From NCBI GenBank assembly GCA_002337605.1, contig DDGL01000016.1, forward strand, positions 282,973-346,972: a stretch of 64,000 nucleotides of DNA. Reading direction: 5' to 3'. This document shows, piece by piece, positions 25,590-35,168 of this stretch. The notes beneath the pieces are model-generated. The model had not been told where the DNA came from and ran no database searches. It saw nothing but the letters and a program-made list of their open reading frames with translations. The position numbers were made by a program, and so were the translations under genes. How positions within the stretch are numbered: the first letter of the stretch is position 1; every line of letters begins with the position of its first letter. Source of the stretch: Flavobacteriaceae bacterium UBA1903 (GTDB lineage: Bacteria > Bacteroidota > Bacteroidia > Flavobacteriales > Flavobacteriaceae).

Positions 25590-27020
25590 TTATTTTAAAG
25601 CTTCAGTTAATACATTTATAATTTCGTCTTGTATGCTAGCAATTTTTTGTTCGGTAGTTCTAAACTTTTCTAACAACACTTCTGGACTTGCCAAAGTATC
25701 AATTTCTTGGTGTGGGTTTTTGATATCTAAATTATAACCTCGTTTTTTAATGTCTTCAATAGAGACTTTCCAAGCCTGTGTATTTTCTTCGCGATTATTC
25801 CACCACGCTTTTTCTACATCAAACTCTTTGATGTGTATCGGTTTTCCTTTGTTATAACTTTTTACACCATCGGGATATGGATGCTCATAATACCAAATTT
25901 CTTTGGTTGGTGTGCCTTTTTCAAAAAACAATAGATTGGTTTTAATACCTGTATAAGGATTAAAAACACCATTTGGTAAACGCACAATGGTATGCAGGTT
26001 GCAACGCTCTAATAGTTCCTGTTTTAAACGTGTTTTCATCCCTTCGCCAAACAAGGTTCCATCTGGTAATACAATGGCGCAACGGCCGTTATTTTTAAGT
26101 AACTTAATAATCAAGGCTAGGAATAAATCGGCTGTTTCTTTGGTTCTAAATTTTTTAGGGAAGTTGGTTTCGGTTCCATCTTCTTCCACTCCTCCAAAAG
26201 GAGGATTGGTGACAATAATATCTAACTTATCTTTTACACCCCAATCTGCATAAGGCTTGCTTAATAAATTATCTCTACGTACTGCTGGTAAATCAAAACC
26301 GTGTAGCATTAAATTGGTGGTACACAGCAAATGAGGTAACGGTTTTTTCTCGATACCTCTAATAGAATTTTGCAGTATATCTCGGTCTTTAGGAGTTTTT
26401 ACTTGCTCACGTAGATGATCAATAGTACAGGTTAAAAAACCCCCTGTACCACAAGCCGGGTCGAGTATGCTTTCTCCTAACTGCGGATCAATCATATCTA
26501 CCATAAACTGCGTCACCGCTCTGGGGGTGTAATATTCACCAGAAGAGCCAGCAGATTGCAGTTCTTTTAAAATGGTTTCATAAATATCATTGAATAAGTG
26601 ACGCTCTGTGGTGCTATTAAAGTCAATCTCGTTAATCACATTGATGACCTGACGGAACAAGGTTCCGTTTTTCATATAGTTGTAGGTGTCATCAAACACC
26701 GAACGAATAATAGTAGCTTGTGGGCTTATGGAAATGTCTAAATCTTTAAGTGCAGGAAATAATTCATTATCAATAAACTCCATTAAGGCATCTCCCGTTA
26801 ACCCTTCATCGTCTGCTGCCCAGTTTTGCCATTTTAAATTCTCAGGGATTGGAGATTCGTAATTGTCAATCGTTATTGCCCATTCTTCTTCTTTATCGGC
26901 AAAAATTTTCATAAAGAGCATCCACACCATTTGCGAAATGCGCTGTGCATCTCCATCTACTCCTGTATCCTTACGCATGATATCGCGTATGCCTTTTATG
27001 TTTGTTGTTATGTTACTCAT
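25590..27020 (-). CDS. hsdM: Type I restriction-modification DNA methyltransferase subunit
   Basis: A 476-aa N6-adenine methyltransferase. It shows an N-terminal helical domain (HsdM_N), the SAM-binding LDPACGTGGFL (about residue 185) and the catalytic NPPFGG (about residue 270), in the alpha-class order seen in type I enzymes. With HsdS it methylates host targets; with HsdR it restricts foreign DNA. Its start overlaps the end of the preceding 213-aa nuclease-like gene by 8 bp. Confidence 0.95.
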   Translation of the reverse strand: MSNITTNIKGIRDIMRKDTGVDGDAQRISQMVWMLFMKIFADKEEEWAITIDNYESPIPENLKWQNWAADDEGLTGDALMEFIDNELFPALKDLDISISPQATIIRSVFDDTYNYMKNGTLFRQVINVINEIDFNSTTERHLFNDIYETILKELQSAGSSGEYYTPRAVTQFMVDMIDPQLGESILDPACGTGGFLTCTIDHLREQVKTPKDRDILQNSIRGIEKKPLPHLLCTTNLMLHGFDLPAVRRDNLLSKPYADWGVKDKLDIIVTNPPFGGVEEDGTETNFPKKFRTKETADLFLALIIKLLKNNGRCAIVLPDGTLFGEGMKTRLKQELLERCNLHTIVRLPNGVFNPYTGIKTNLLFFEKGTPTKEIWYYEHPYPDGVKSYNKGKPIHIKEFDVEKAWWNNREENTQAWKVSIEDIKKRGYNLDIKNPHQEIDTLASPEVLLEKFRTTEQKIASIQDEIINVLTEALK

Positions 27021-27654
27021 TATTAATGATTTCTTCTATAGTTTTAAAATTTACTCTAGGTCTTGAAAGAATGTTGTTATTTGAATCTTCTCCGGCATAA
27101 AAAAATATGCTACATCTTGAATATGATGCTCTATCTGCATTTGAAAAAGAAGCTCTAATGGTACTGCATAACCTACGGCGATTCTTATTAACTGCAACAA
27201 ATATTGCATTTTCAAAATTTAATTGTTCAACATAATTCAAAAGTTTTATAATATCATAGATATCTTTTGCAGAAGTATCGTCACCAGTTTTAACCTCAAC
27301 AATAACCTTCTGAAAGTTATAACCTCTATCATCTTGATCCTTATGGAGTACTATATCAGGACTAACTCTTAAATAAGCTCCTAATTTCTGTCTTACATCT
27401 GGGTCTTCGCAAGAGTAACCACAGTCTCTAAGGTTTAAATGTCTATCAACTTTACTAATTTCACCATTTAGCTGCAGAAGGTTATATTTTACTTGGTTTT
27501 TAAGCATTATTAGACGAATCTGATGATATAATTCATATGCAAAGACACGCTCAATTTGCTGAAAATCATGAATAGATTGATATCTCCATTTAGCATACTT
27601 TGGCTCTACTTCTTTACAAGCTTTATATATATCATATCCGTAACTACTAAGCAC
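27013..27654 (-). CDS. PD-(D/E)XK-like protein embedded between hsdR and hsdM
   Basis: A 213-aa protein. RVSPDIVLHKDQ (Asp about residue 100) and QKVIVEVKTGDDTSAKDIYD (EVK about residue 117) fit the D...ExK core of the restriction-endonuclease fold. The N-terminal part is helical and basic. It overlaps hsdR by 8 bp upstream and hsdM by 8 bp downstream, so it is an integral part of the operon, not a loose insertion. It is not a standard type I subunit; it may add a second nuclease or act as a decoy/regulator. Confidence 0.65.
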   Translation of the reverse strand: MLSSYGYDIYKACKEVEPKYAKWRYQSIHDFQQIERVFAYELYHQIRLIMLKNQVKYNLLQLNGEISKVDRHLNLRDCGYSCEDPDVRQKLGAYLRVSPDIVLHKDQDDRGYNFQKVIVEVKTGDDTSAKDIYDIIKLLNYVEQLNFENAIFVAVNKNRRRLCSTIRASFSNADRASYSRCSIFFYAGEDSNNNILSRPRVNFKTIEEIINNE

Positions 27655-30016
27655 TGGTATTGTATATTTCGTTTTCTAATTCCTTAATAGCTAGTTCAAA
27701 ATCCTTTTGTTTTCCAAAAGCTCTTACTAGTTCAACGGGAGACCCCATTTCGTTTAAAGGTTTTACTTTAAGAACAGAACCTTGCTCAATTGACACAATC
27801 CCTTCTTGTTCGTATTTGTCCAACAAGCTATTTAATACCTTTTGTGCTGTTTCATTGTATTTGCCAAAGTAGTTTCGTTTGCGCACATTGTTTGCACGTT
27901 CTTTTCTCGTTAGTGCTGGTTGGTCAAAAGCGATGTGGCATATTAAATCAAAGTCATCTAAATCTAAGCCCACATCTTCGCGTAGGGCTTCGAGTAATAC
28001 ACCGTGATCTGCCAATTCTTTTATGAGTTCTTCTTTTTTTTCAGATTCACTCCATTTTTGGATAAAATCATCAAGTGAGGTAAACTCCTTTTCTATATTT
28101 TTCTTTGAGTAATCTTTTAAGGATTCTGTAATCAATTTGCCATTCTTACCGTAGTATTGCACACGCTCATTTGCAATAGTTACTGGGATGTTATTTACAT
28201 AAAACTTTTTTACTTCATCGGTTTCTGGATCTATAGTAATATTTGGCGGTGAATATGGAGGTGGATCATTGGGTTGAGGTTGTCCAACAATTCCGCTAGG
28301 TGGAACAGGATCTGGAGGAACGACAGGTTCACCTGGTCCTGGTTCGTATATTTGTACGGGATCACCATCAAAATCGGGTCGTGCAAAAATATTGGTTGCC
28401 TTTCTAAAATCCATGATGGTGAAATATACTTTTCCTTCGGCTTCTCTAATGCGGGTTCCTCTACCAATAATTTGCTTAAATTCTGTAACGGAGTTTATAT
28501 TAGATTCCAAAACAATAAACTTTACCATTTTGGTATCAATTCCGGTAGTCAACATTTTTGAGGTCGTTGCTATAACAGGAAAGGGTTCTTCCACATCAGT
28601 AAAATTGTCAAGTTCTTGTTTTCCAACCTCGTCATCTCCTGTAATTTTTACGCAGTAATTCCAATGTTTGGCCACCAAGTCGGCATTCTCATTAATCAAT
28701 GCCTGGCGCATTCTATTTGCATGATCGATATCGGTACAGAACACGATAGTTTTTGCAAAACGGTCAGTTGCTTTCAGGTATTCAGTTATTTTCTTTGCTA
28801 CAACTTCTGTTCGTTCATCAATGGCTAATGTTCTATCGTAATCTTTTAAATTGTAAATACGATCTTTTATTTCATTTCCATACTTATCAAGTAGACCAGA
28901 AGTTGGCCTCCATCCATCATCTACACTGGTAGTGATTCTTACCACCTTATAAGGTGCTAAAAATCCGTCATCAATGCCTTGTTTTAAAGAATAGGTATAA
29001 ACAGGCTCGCCATAATAATCCATATTGGAAACATCTTTTGTTTCCTTGGGAGTCGCCGTCATACCAATATGGGTTGCAGATGAAAAGTAGTCTAGTACTT
29101 CTCTCCATGCCGAAGCTTCTGAGGCACTTCCCCTATGACACTCATCAATAACTACTAAATCAAAAAAGTCTCTGCTAAATTCTTTGTAGGCATTTTTTTC
29201 TTCATCATTGCTGGTTAATCCTTGATATAAGGCAAAGTAAATTTGATAAGATTTATCAATTTTTCTATTTTTAATGATGTGCATAATATCATTTCCAAAA
29301 GGGGAAAAGTCTCCGTTTTTGGTTTGTGTCAATAATGCATTTCTATCTGCCAGGAATAAGATGCGTTTTTTCACTCCGGTTTTCCACAATCTCCAAATTA
29401 TATTAAAGGCGGTATAGGTTTTCCCAGTTCCTGTTGCCATTACCAACAGAATTCTGTTTTGCTCCTTTGCAATAGCCTCTAATGTTCTATTAACTGCATT
29501 CTGCTGGTAATATCTTGGATTCATTCCGCTATCGTCAACTAAGTATTCCTTCTCAACAATCTCTTTGGCTTTAGGGGCATCAAGATTCTTATATGCTAAG
29601 TATTTTATCCATAATGTATCAGGAGTAGGAAAATCATCTAATGAAATTTCTTGTTCAACCGCTCCGATTTTGTTTGTTTTGTCATGAAATACAAATGAAT
29701 CTCCATTGGAAGTAAAAACAAAAGGTATTTGAAGAATTTCTGAGTATTCTAATGCTTGTTGCATTCCAGAACCAACAGGTTTTTTATTATCCTTTGCTTC
29801 AATTATTGCAATTGGTAGATTTGGTTTGTAGTATAATATATAATCGGCTCTTTTACTTTTTCCTCGTGTATATAATTTACCTTGAACAATAATGCGTCCA
29901 TCGGTAAAGGAGACTTCTTCACGTACTTGTTTTTTCATATGCCATCCAGCCTTTTCAATTGCTGGGTTTATGAATTTTGAGCAAATATCTCTTTCGCTTA
30001 GGTGTTTTTTGTTCAT
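27647..30016 (-). CDS. hsdR: Type I restriction endonuclease subunit R
   Basis: A translocase-nuclease of about 789 aa. I start at ATG 30016 (MNKKHLSERD). An N-terminal HsdR nuclease domain carries PIAIIEAKDNKKPV (about residue 72). SF2 motor motifs follow: MATGTGKTYTAF (Walker A, about residue 192), VIDECHRG (DECH, about residue 290), GMTATP, and IGRGTRI. A Pro-rich linker (about residue 600) precedes the C-terminal EcoEI-type domain that docks onto the methyltransferase. It is the first gene of the operon hsdR-x-hsdM-hsdS. Confidence 0.94.
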   Translation of the reverse strand: MNKKHLSERDICSKFINPAIEKAGWHMKKQVREEVSFTDGRIIVQGKLYTRGKSKRADYILYYKPNLPIAIIEAKDNKKPVGSGMQQALEYSEILQIPFVFTSNGDSFVFHDKTNKIGAVEQEISLDDFPTPDTLWIKYLAYKNLDAPKAKEIVEKEYLVDDSGMNPRYYQQNAVNRTLEAIAKEQNRILLVMATGTGKTYTAFNIIWRLWKTGVKKRILFLADRNALLTQTKNGDFSPFGNDIMHIIKNRKIDKSYQIYFALYQGLTSNDEEKNAYKEFSRDFFDLVVIDECHRGSASEASAWREVLDYFSSATHIGMTATPKETKDVSNMDYYGEPVYTYSLKQGIDDGFLAPYKVVRITTSVDDGWRPTSGLLDKYGNEIKDRIYNLKDYDRTLAIDERTEVVAKKITEYLKATDRFAKTIVFCTDIDHANRMRQALINENADLVAKHWNYCVKITGDDEVGKQELDNFTDVEEPFPVIATTSKMLTTGIDTKMVKFIVLESNINSVTEFKQIIGRGTRIREAEGKVYFTIMDFRKATNIFARPDFDGDPVQIYEPGPGEPVVPPDPVPPSGIVGQPQPNDPPPYSPPNITIDPETDEVKKFYVNNIPVTIANERVQYYGKNGKLITESLKDYSKKNIEKEFTSLDDFIQKWSESEKKEELIKELADHGVLLEALREDVGLDLDDFDLICHIAFDQPALTRKERANNVRKRNYFGKYNETAQKVLNSLLDKYEQEGIVSIEQGSVLKVKPLNEMGSPVELVRAFGKQKDFELAIKELENEIYNTSA

Positions 30017-30150
30017 TTTGGTTAGTATGTTGCTCGGTAAATATAATAAATCACATAGATGAATGCTTACGTATAAACCCTTAATTAGATGGATAACCAT
30101 ACATCCAATTTGCAGGTCGTTTAACTAATACATGTGGATGTTTCGATTAC

Positions 30151-32094
30151 TCAATTAATAATTTCAATATCTTCTACAGTTTTCAAAAACAATATTAATC
30201 TATCTACATACGCTTCCATTTCTTCCTCCTCTTTAATAAAGCCCCAAGCATTTGTTATTTTCACGTTCATAGTTACTGCTATTGTATTATGCTTATCGTT
30301 TGTGAGTTCATAGTTATTCAGATAATAACTCTCAGGAAGTTCTTTGGACAGTTGTTCCATTTTTAGCAGCATGGCTTCATAACGCTCTTTTGCTCTTATG
30401 TCCTTTGCTGCAGGCTCTTCTAAATTTCGATGAAAATCTGAATGCTTTGCTTTTATGTAATACCAGCATTCATAGCGTGCTTGTAAACGATATTCTTTTG
30501 CGCCTGTGTGAATAGAAATGTCTAAACGATACTTATGCTTGCCTTTTTCAATTAAAAAAGTTAAATTGGATTTAACGGCCTTTTGTTCATAGAGAATCTT
30601 GATGTTTTTTGTTGCTGCTTGCTTGATTAACTTGTCTTTAATTCTACTTCTTAATCCTTTTAAAAAACCTGATTTATGAATCTCTTTTACTTTGGGTTCT
30701 TCGGTAACAGTGTCATAGCTAGTTACAGACGCTATTTGTATGGCATTTGTCATTACATCTTGTACCGAAACATCTTGTGATTCATCAGAAGAATTGGTGG
30801 CATTCTTTTCAATCCGTGTTTTTAGGGTATTAAAGAGCCTGGAAATTTGCATCGCCCGATTACTCAAAAAGTTCTCGCGTTGACATAACTGATATAGTAT
30901 TTGCTCCCATTCATCATCGAAGTACTCATTTTGCGAAAGTTTATCTTTTAAAGCAGGATCTAATGGTTTAAGTTTAAACGTTTCGATAACTTCATTATTC
31001 CAAGCTGTAAAATCGGGGTAACGCTCTAAGACTCTAAAGATAAGTGGATATGCTATTTGAATGCTAAATACTCCAATGTTTATAAGTTGTTCGAAGGCTG
31101 TTGGTTTGCTCTCAGACTCTACTGCAAGCATAATACTTCGCACCAAGGACAAACTATTTAATAGGCGCTTAATTGCTCTTGGATTAGAACCTACCGTTAG
31201 ATTGCTTATCTCTACAATCAAATCGGAAACATCTGCAGTTAACTCACCCTCATTAAAATATTGTAGTTGTTTTAGATTATCTATCACTAAATCATTTACA
31301 CGATATTGACCAATTGGCATGGTGAAAGGCAACTGAATGATTTTTTCAAAAAACGAACGAAATTCGCGTTCGTTGTCGGATGTTTTTTTACCAAATTTTG
31401 GTTCTAATCCCTTGACAACAATCTCGTAATCAATAGCTAGAATAAATATGCAGTTTTCTAGGTCAAATATATTTTTAAGTAATTCTAGTATCTGAACAGC
31501 TACAGGAGGGTTTATTCTATCCAAATCGTCTATAAAAAATAGAAAACCCTTTGCATTCTCCTTCTTCCCAATGCTCAGGTTTATTTGATTCTGTAGTTCG
31601 GTATGTAACTCGCGCAAAGACGATTGTTTTTCTGAGGTTTCAAAAAAAGCATCTGTTGCGTCACCGGCTATTCCAGCTGTTGCTGCATTGACGCCAATCT
31701 TTGCCGCACTTCGTGCCGCTGTCTTAAAAAAACCAACTGCTTTTTTCTTTAGTGCCTCAAGATTCTGGTTTTTATCTTTTTCTAAGACAGCAATTACAGA
31801 AGATATAATACCTTGAATAATATTAGTCATGGTAGTATATTCGTCTGTGAGCAACGAATATTCCCAAGTATTTATCCAAATACCATAAAAACCATCTTGG
31901 TCCTTACACAAATCGTGCTTTATTGCATTCATTAGTGAGGTTTTGCCGCTTCCCCATTCACCTTGAATAGCAATTGTAAGTGGTGTTTGTGCCGTATTTA
32001 TAAACCCGGTGAGTCCATTTTTATAGGCATCTATACCCAGCTGGTCTTTGTCATGCGCTTTTTTAGGAATGTCAATTATACTAGATGTGCTCAT
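30151..32094 (-). CDS. Second KAP-family P-loop NTPase
   Basis: A 647-aa protein with Walker A in IAIQGEWGSGKTSLMNAI near residue 48 and Walker B in FLFFIDDLDRINPP near residue 182. LENCIFILAIDYEIVVKGL and RAIKRLLNSLSLV follow, all typical of KAP NTPases. A small Ala/Gly-rich segment (AAKIGVNAATAGIAGDA) within the domain could touch the membrane; KAP proteins often have inserted membrane hairpins. The C-terminal 180 residues are beta-rich and unassigned. It follows a 109-aa repeat protein without a gap and differs from the KAP protein at 19.9 kb in lacking N-terminal helices. Confidence 0.88.
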   Translation of the reverse strand: MSTSSIIDIPKKAHDKDQLGIDAYKNGLTGFINTAQTPLTIAIQGEWGSGKTSLMNAIKHDLCKDQDGFYGIWINTWEYSLLTDEYTTMTNIIQGIISSVIAVLEKDKNQNLEALKKKAVGFFKTAARSAAKIGVNAATAGIAGDATDAFFETSEKQSSLRELHTELQNQINLSIGKKENAKGFLFFIDDLDRINPPVAVQILELLKNIFDLENCIFILAIDYEIVVKGLEPKFGKKTSDNEREFRSFFEKIIQLPFTMPIGQYRVNDLVIDNLKQLQYFNEGELTADVSDLIVEISNLTVGSNPRAIKRLLNSLSLVRSIMLAVESESKPTAFEQLINIGVFSIQIAYPLIFRVLERYPDFTAWNNEVIETFKLKPLDPALKDKLSQNEYFDDEWEQILYQLCQRENFLSNRAMQISRLFNTLKTRIEKNATNSSDESQDVSVQDVMTNAIQIASVTSYDTVTEEPKVKEIHKSGFLKGLRSRIKDKLIKQAATKNIKILYEQKAVKSNLTFLIEKGKHKYRLDISIHTGAKEYRLQARYECWYYIKAKHSDFHRNLEEPAAKDIRAKERYEAMLLKMEQLSKELPESYYLNNYELTNDKHNTIAVTMNVKITNAWGFIKEEEEMEAYVDRLILFLKTVEDIEIIN

Positions 32095-32394
32095 TTATTT
32101 TGAATAATTTCTACTGATTCGCTTAAATTTTAAGTCATAGGTTTCTGCATAGTTACCTACTTGCACTGAAAACGTTTCGCCCGAAGCACCTAAAAATTGA
32201 TCTATTTTTAAGTACTTACGTGATACTTTTTTTAAATCTTCGTTGAGCACCTCTAAATAGCTGCCATCTTGTACGACAACTATTTCGCTCGAATTACCTA
32301 AAAAGACGTCGTTGCAATAGGCCCGTTTAATTTTACGTCCATTTTTATCGTAAGTTTCTAAATAATTCCCGTCAACTTTTACTCTTGAAATCAT
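32095..32394 (-). CDS. Small three-repeat beta protein paired with the KAP NTPase
   Basis: A 99-aa protein from ATG 32394 (MISRVKVDGNYLETYD). Three repeats of about 32 residues are visible: VDGNYLETYDKNGRKIKRAY, VQDGSYLEVLNEDLKKVSRKY and VQVGNYAETYDLKFKRISRNY, each with the V.dG.Y.E.yd...k.isr.Y pattern. Each would form a small beta-meander, as in partial propeller or sensor proteins. The stop abuts the KAP start, so the two are co-translated. It may be an adaptor or trigger sensor for the NTPase. Confidence 0.65.
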   Translation of the reverse strand: MISRVKVDGNYLETYDKNGRKIKRAYCNDVFLGNSSEIVVVQDGSYLEVLNEDLKKVSRKYLKIDQFLGASGETFSVQVGNYAETYDLKFKRISRNYSK

Positions 32395-32600
32395 ATTTTT
32401 TTGGTTTGCGGTATTGGTTAGCACTGTTATTAGTCATTATACGTAGGTGTTTTTTTATTTTTTAAGGATAAACAATAACAAATATTCAGGTTTGCATTTC
32501 CAGAAATTTAAAATTTGATGACTTTCCAAAAATGCCCAAATCATCTTGCCAGCAAAGAATAGGGCTATTTTTTATATACATTGTTGTCTCTCGTTTTTTC

Positions 32601-34514
32601 TCACACAGTTTTTAATATGTATTCAATTTCGTTTTCAAGATATGGAACATTCACTTTGTAATAATTGTCGTTTTCGGGATACATTACAATTAAATACATA
32701 TTACCTATCTCAAAATTATAGTTTTTTTCGAGTATGTATTTATATAAACTTTGTTGTAAACAATATCGATTATAGCTTGTGTCATCAATATGACTTAAAC
32801 CACCTACACCTTGTTGCCATTGATTTTGTTCGGTTGGTTGACCGTCAAAAGTATTGACAACCTTTTTGCTTCTTTTCCAATCATAAATATCGTGTTTTGT
32901 TCCGTTTGTAACAATCAAGTCAATCGTACCTGCTATATTCAAAGTGTCATCAAAAATTCGCCATTCAGAACGATAAGGTTTTAAATCAATATGGTCATTT
33001 AAAAAATCTCTGAATTGGTCAAATTCTTCTGTTTCAATATAATCAATACCTAAATAATAATTTTCGATTTGTTCGTGAAGCAATGTTCCTTTGTCTCTTG
33101 CAATTTTACCTTTATCACCCCACATTTTGGCAACTTCAATTGCTGTCATTCCCAAGTCAGGTGCTTTTCGTGCAGACCAATATTCCATATCAAATTCAGG
33201 AAAAAATCTATTGATTATTGTACTTGCTGAAGGTGCTGGAACTCCATCAATAGTGTATATGTGTTTTTCTGAATAAAATTTTATTCTATTATCTCTTTTA
33301 TGTTTGTTCAAATTGTTAAATCCAACGATTTTCCCATTGTCTTCCTTTCCAAAAGAAGTTGCAATTACATATTTTTCTTCTTCAATCTCTTGTTCATCAA
33401 ATCCTCTCTTTAGTGTTTCCTTTTGTTCTTCAAGTATTTTAAATTCGTGGTTTAAGTACTTTTCTCTGTACTTTTCTTTTTCCCATTTTTGGGCTTGAAC
33501 TATATCCCAAACTTTTTCTTTCCTTAATGGGGCAATACTTTTAAGCTCGTTGGATATTTCAATTGAAGAATTTAATTTTGATAGTAAGTTAGCTATGAAT
33601 TTGAGACACTCTTTTTCTTGAGTGTGAACTTGATATTCTGAAAATCTTATCACAATCCAACCTCTGTCTTTAAAATAGTTATCTCTATTAATGTCATCTC
33701 CTACACAATGGGTTGGTTGTCTTGTGATTCCAGCGTAAGGTTCGTCTATTTCTATATCAATTCTAATATTTTCTATGCCTTTACCCAGCATAGCGATATC
33801 TGGTTCAAAAGGTCTTGTTTCTTTTCCGGTATTCAATCTTGTATTTCCTGAAATTTGAAAATTATCGGAAAAGAAGTGCTCAATTGCTTTTTGAAAAGAT
33901 GCCTCCTTAAAACCTCGTCTTTTAGTTGAACCGAACCTGTGAGAACGTACAACGCATTTTTGATTTGGTATTTTTAGGATTGGAAAATCAGTCTCACTTT
34001 CTGAAATTTTCAAAACGTAATTGACATACTTAATATCAGAAATTGGTTTTTTTACTTCTTTAACAGAATTCGGAAGTGTTTCTTTTTTCTTCTGTTTTTC
34101 AGTTTGAGCTATTTTCGGTGGTTCTAATTTCTTTTCAGATTTGGACTGTATTTTTTTTTCGGATTTAAAAACTGCAATAGGTTCGGAAACCGTAATAGTT
34201 TCTTCTTCCTTTTTGATAGACGTGTATTCAGAAGCTTTGGGTTTATGGTTTTTGTGATTGGTGAACTTACTCACGGAAGATTGTTGTTTTGCAACTGGCT
34301 CGGTAATTTCTTCAATCGGTTCTCGATAAAACAGCGAATTAATAATATAATCTAAAAGCAAACCCAATAACCAACCCCAAAACGCTCCATTCAAAGCACC
34401 TATTAATACTAAAATCCATTTGTCCTCAAAATCCAATAGTGATAAATGGACTATAATTCCGATTATTGCAAAAATCCACCAACTTGATTTTGCGATTTTT
34501 GATTTTTTATTCAT
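32601..34514 (-). CDS. Membrane-anchored protein with two PD-(D/E)XK-type nuclease domains
   Basis: A 637-aa protein. Two helices at the N-terminus (about residues 11-28 and 34-54) are followed by a charged Lys/Glu-rich linker to about residue 160. The first nuclease-like domain has IDIEIDEPYAGITRQ and RDNYFKDRGWIVIRFSEYQV, resembling DUF559/Vsr-type endonucleases. The second, from about residue 400, has GTLLHEQIENYYLG, NIAGTIDLIV and DIYDWKRSKK (D...DWK), then YCLQQSLYKYIL, which is a RecB/Cas4-like core. It lies upstream of the KAP gene on the same strand, 206 bp away. By context it is a defence effector held at the membrane. Confidence 0.75.
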   Translation of the reverse strand: MNKKSKIAKSSWWIFAIIGIIVHLSLLDFEDKWILVLIGALNGAFWGWLLGLLLDYIINSLFYREPIEEITEPVAKQQSSVSKFTNHKNHKPKASEYTSIKKEEETITVSEPIAVFKSEKKIQSKSEKKLEPPKIAQTEKQKKKETLPNSVKEVKKPISDIKYVNYVLKISESETDFPILKIPNQKCVVRSHRFGSTKRRGFKEASFQKAIEHFFSDNFQISGNTRLNTGKETRPFEPDIAMLGKGIENIRIDIEIDEPYAGITRQPTHCVGDDINRDNYFKDRGWIVIRFSEYQVHTQEKECLKFIANLLSKLNSSIEISNELKSIAPLRKEKVWDIVQAQKWEKEKYREKYLNHEFKILEEQKETLKRGFDEQEIEEEKYVIATSFGKEDNGKIVGFNNLNKHKRDNRIKFYSEKHIYTIDGVPAPSASTIINRFFPEFDMEYWSARKAPDLGMTAIEVAKMWGDKGKIARDKGTLLHEQIENYYLGIDYIETEEFDQFRDFLNDHIDLKPYRSEWRIFDDTLNIAGTIDLIVTNGTKHDIYDWKRSKKVVNTFDGQPTEQNQWQQGVGGLSHIDDTSYNRYCLQQSLYKYILEKNYNFEIGNMYLIVMYPENDNYYKVNVPYLENEIEYILKTV

Positions 34515-34813
34515 ATGCTCAATGGTTGGTTTAAATGAGAGATAATTTGCAAAAAATTACTTCTTATACTCTTTTCGGTCTTATTGTTCCAGATAAAAGC
34601 ACTTATAGTATATTACTATTTTTGGGTAAAATATCCATTTCTGTAAATATACCCTTTTACTACTCTTCCCAAAATACCTAGAAACACGTAATTTACATTT
34701 CTAGTAACCGCCACCGTTTAACCGTGAATTTAAGGAGGATTTATTGCTTTACAGTTTACTGTTTTCTAAAACCAAAAAAGCGTAGTATATTTACTACAAA
34801 TTAATACGCTTTC

Positions 34814-34837
34814 GAATACGATTTGGAATACGTTTTT
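34814..34837 (+). repeat. Two 12-bp repeats, candidate integrase arm sites (right)
   Basis: GAATACGATTTG followed by GAATACGTTTTT matches 23 consecutive bases of the left array at 7108-7130. The orientation is the same on both sides, and both sets lie on the island side of the att cores. Confidence 0.65.
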
Positions 34838-34905
34838 GAATTTTTAGCGAGACGCACCCTTCGGAAGCCCCTGTAAATAGGGGTTGACAGAAATTACGAG
34901 CTTAA

Positions 34906-34922
34906 CTCATAACCCGAAGGTC
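34906..34922 (+). other. attR core of the genomic island
   Basis: A perfect 17-bp copy of the tRNA-fMet anticodon region (CTCATAACCCGAAGGTC). Downstream bases (CAGGTT.GATTTGAGTC) weakly resemble the rest of the tRNA T arm, as expected if the displaced 3' tRNA fragment has decayed. The island would therefore span 6982-34922. Confidence 0.75.
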
Positions 34923-35108
34923 TTCAGGTTGATTTGAGTCAACTTTATTGACAAGCTAACCACCATTATTACTTCTATATCTTGCGCATCGCGGCGCATA
35001 GAATCTAACGTAGTTTCTGCCACAGGTCTTATTTAAATAAAAATAGATGTTTCTTTTTATGCTACGTACCAAATCTTACATAGTGTATAAGGCATTCTAG
35101 TTGTAGAA

Positions 35109-35151
35109 TGACATATGTCATAACTTTGAAGTATACATTGTGCTATGTTTG
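35109..35151 (+). promoter_or_regulatory. Crp/Fnr-type site and -7 box for the TauE/SafE gene
   Basis: Palindrome TGACATATGTCA (35109-35120), with -7 box TATGTTTG at 35144-35151. The spacing of 29.5 bp from site centre to the first T is the same as at the other regulon promoters. It puts transcription start near 35156 and so decides that translation starts at ATG 35169, not 35145. Confidence 0.8.
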
Positions 35152-35168
35152 TTCAATATGTAACAAAC

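Larger units (their letters stand above)
34515..35168. other. Right-end junction of the island (non-coding)
   Basis: About 650 bp without a supported gene. It contains an inverted repeat (AGCGTA...TACGCT around an inner GTAGTA/TACTAC hairpin, about 34780-34812). The right arm repeats (34814-34837), a CCCC/GGGG hairpin near 34869-34884 and the attR core (34906-34922) follow. The backbone promoter of the TauE gene is at 35109-35151. Confidence 0.7.

Noticed and set aside
28231..28467. A 78-aa frame inside hsdR
   Set aside because: It coincides with the Pro-rich linker of HsdR read in another frame.
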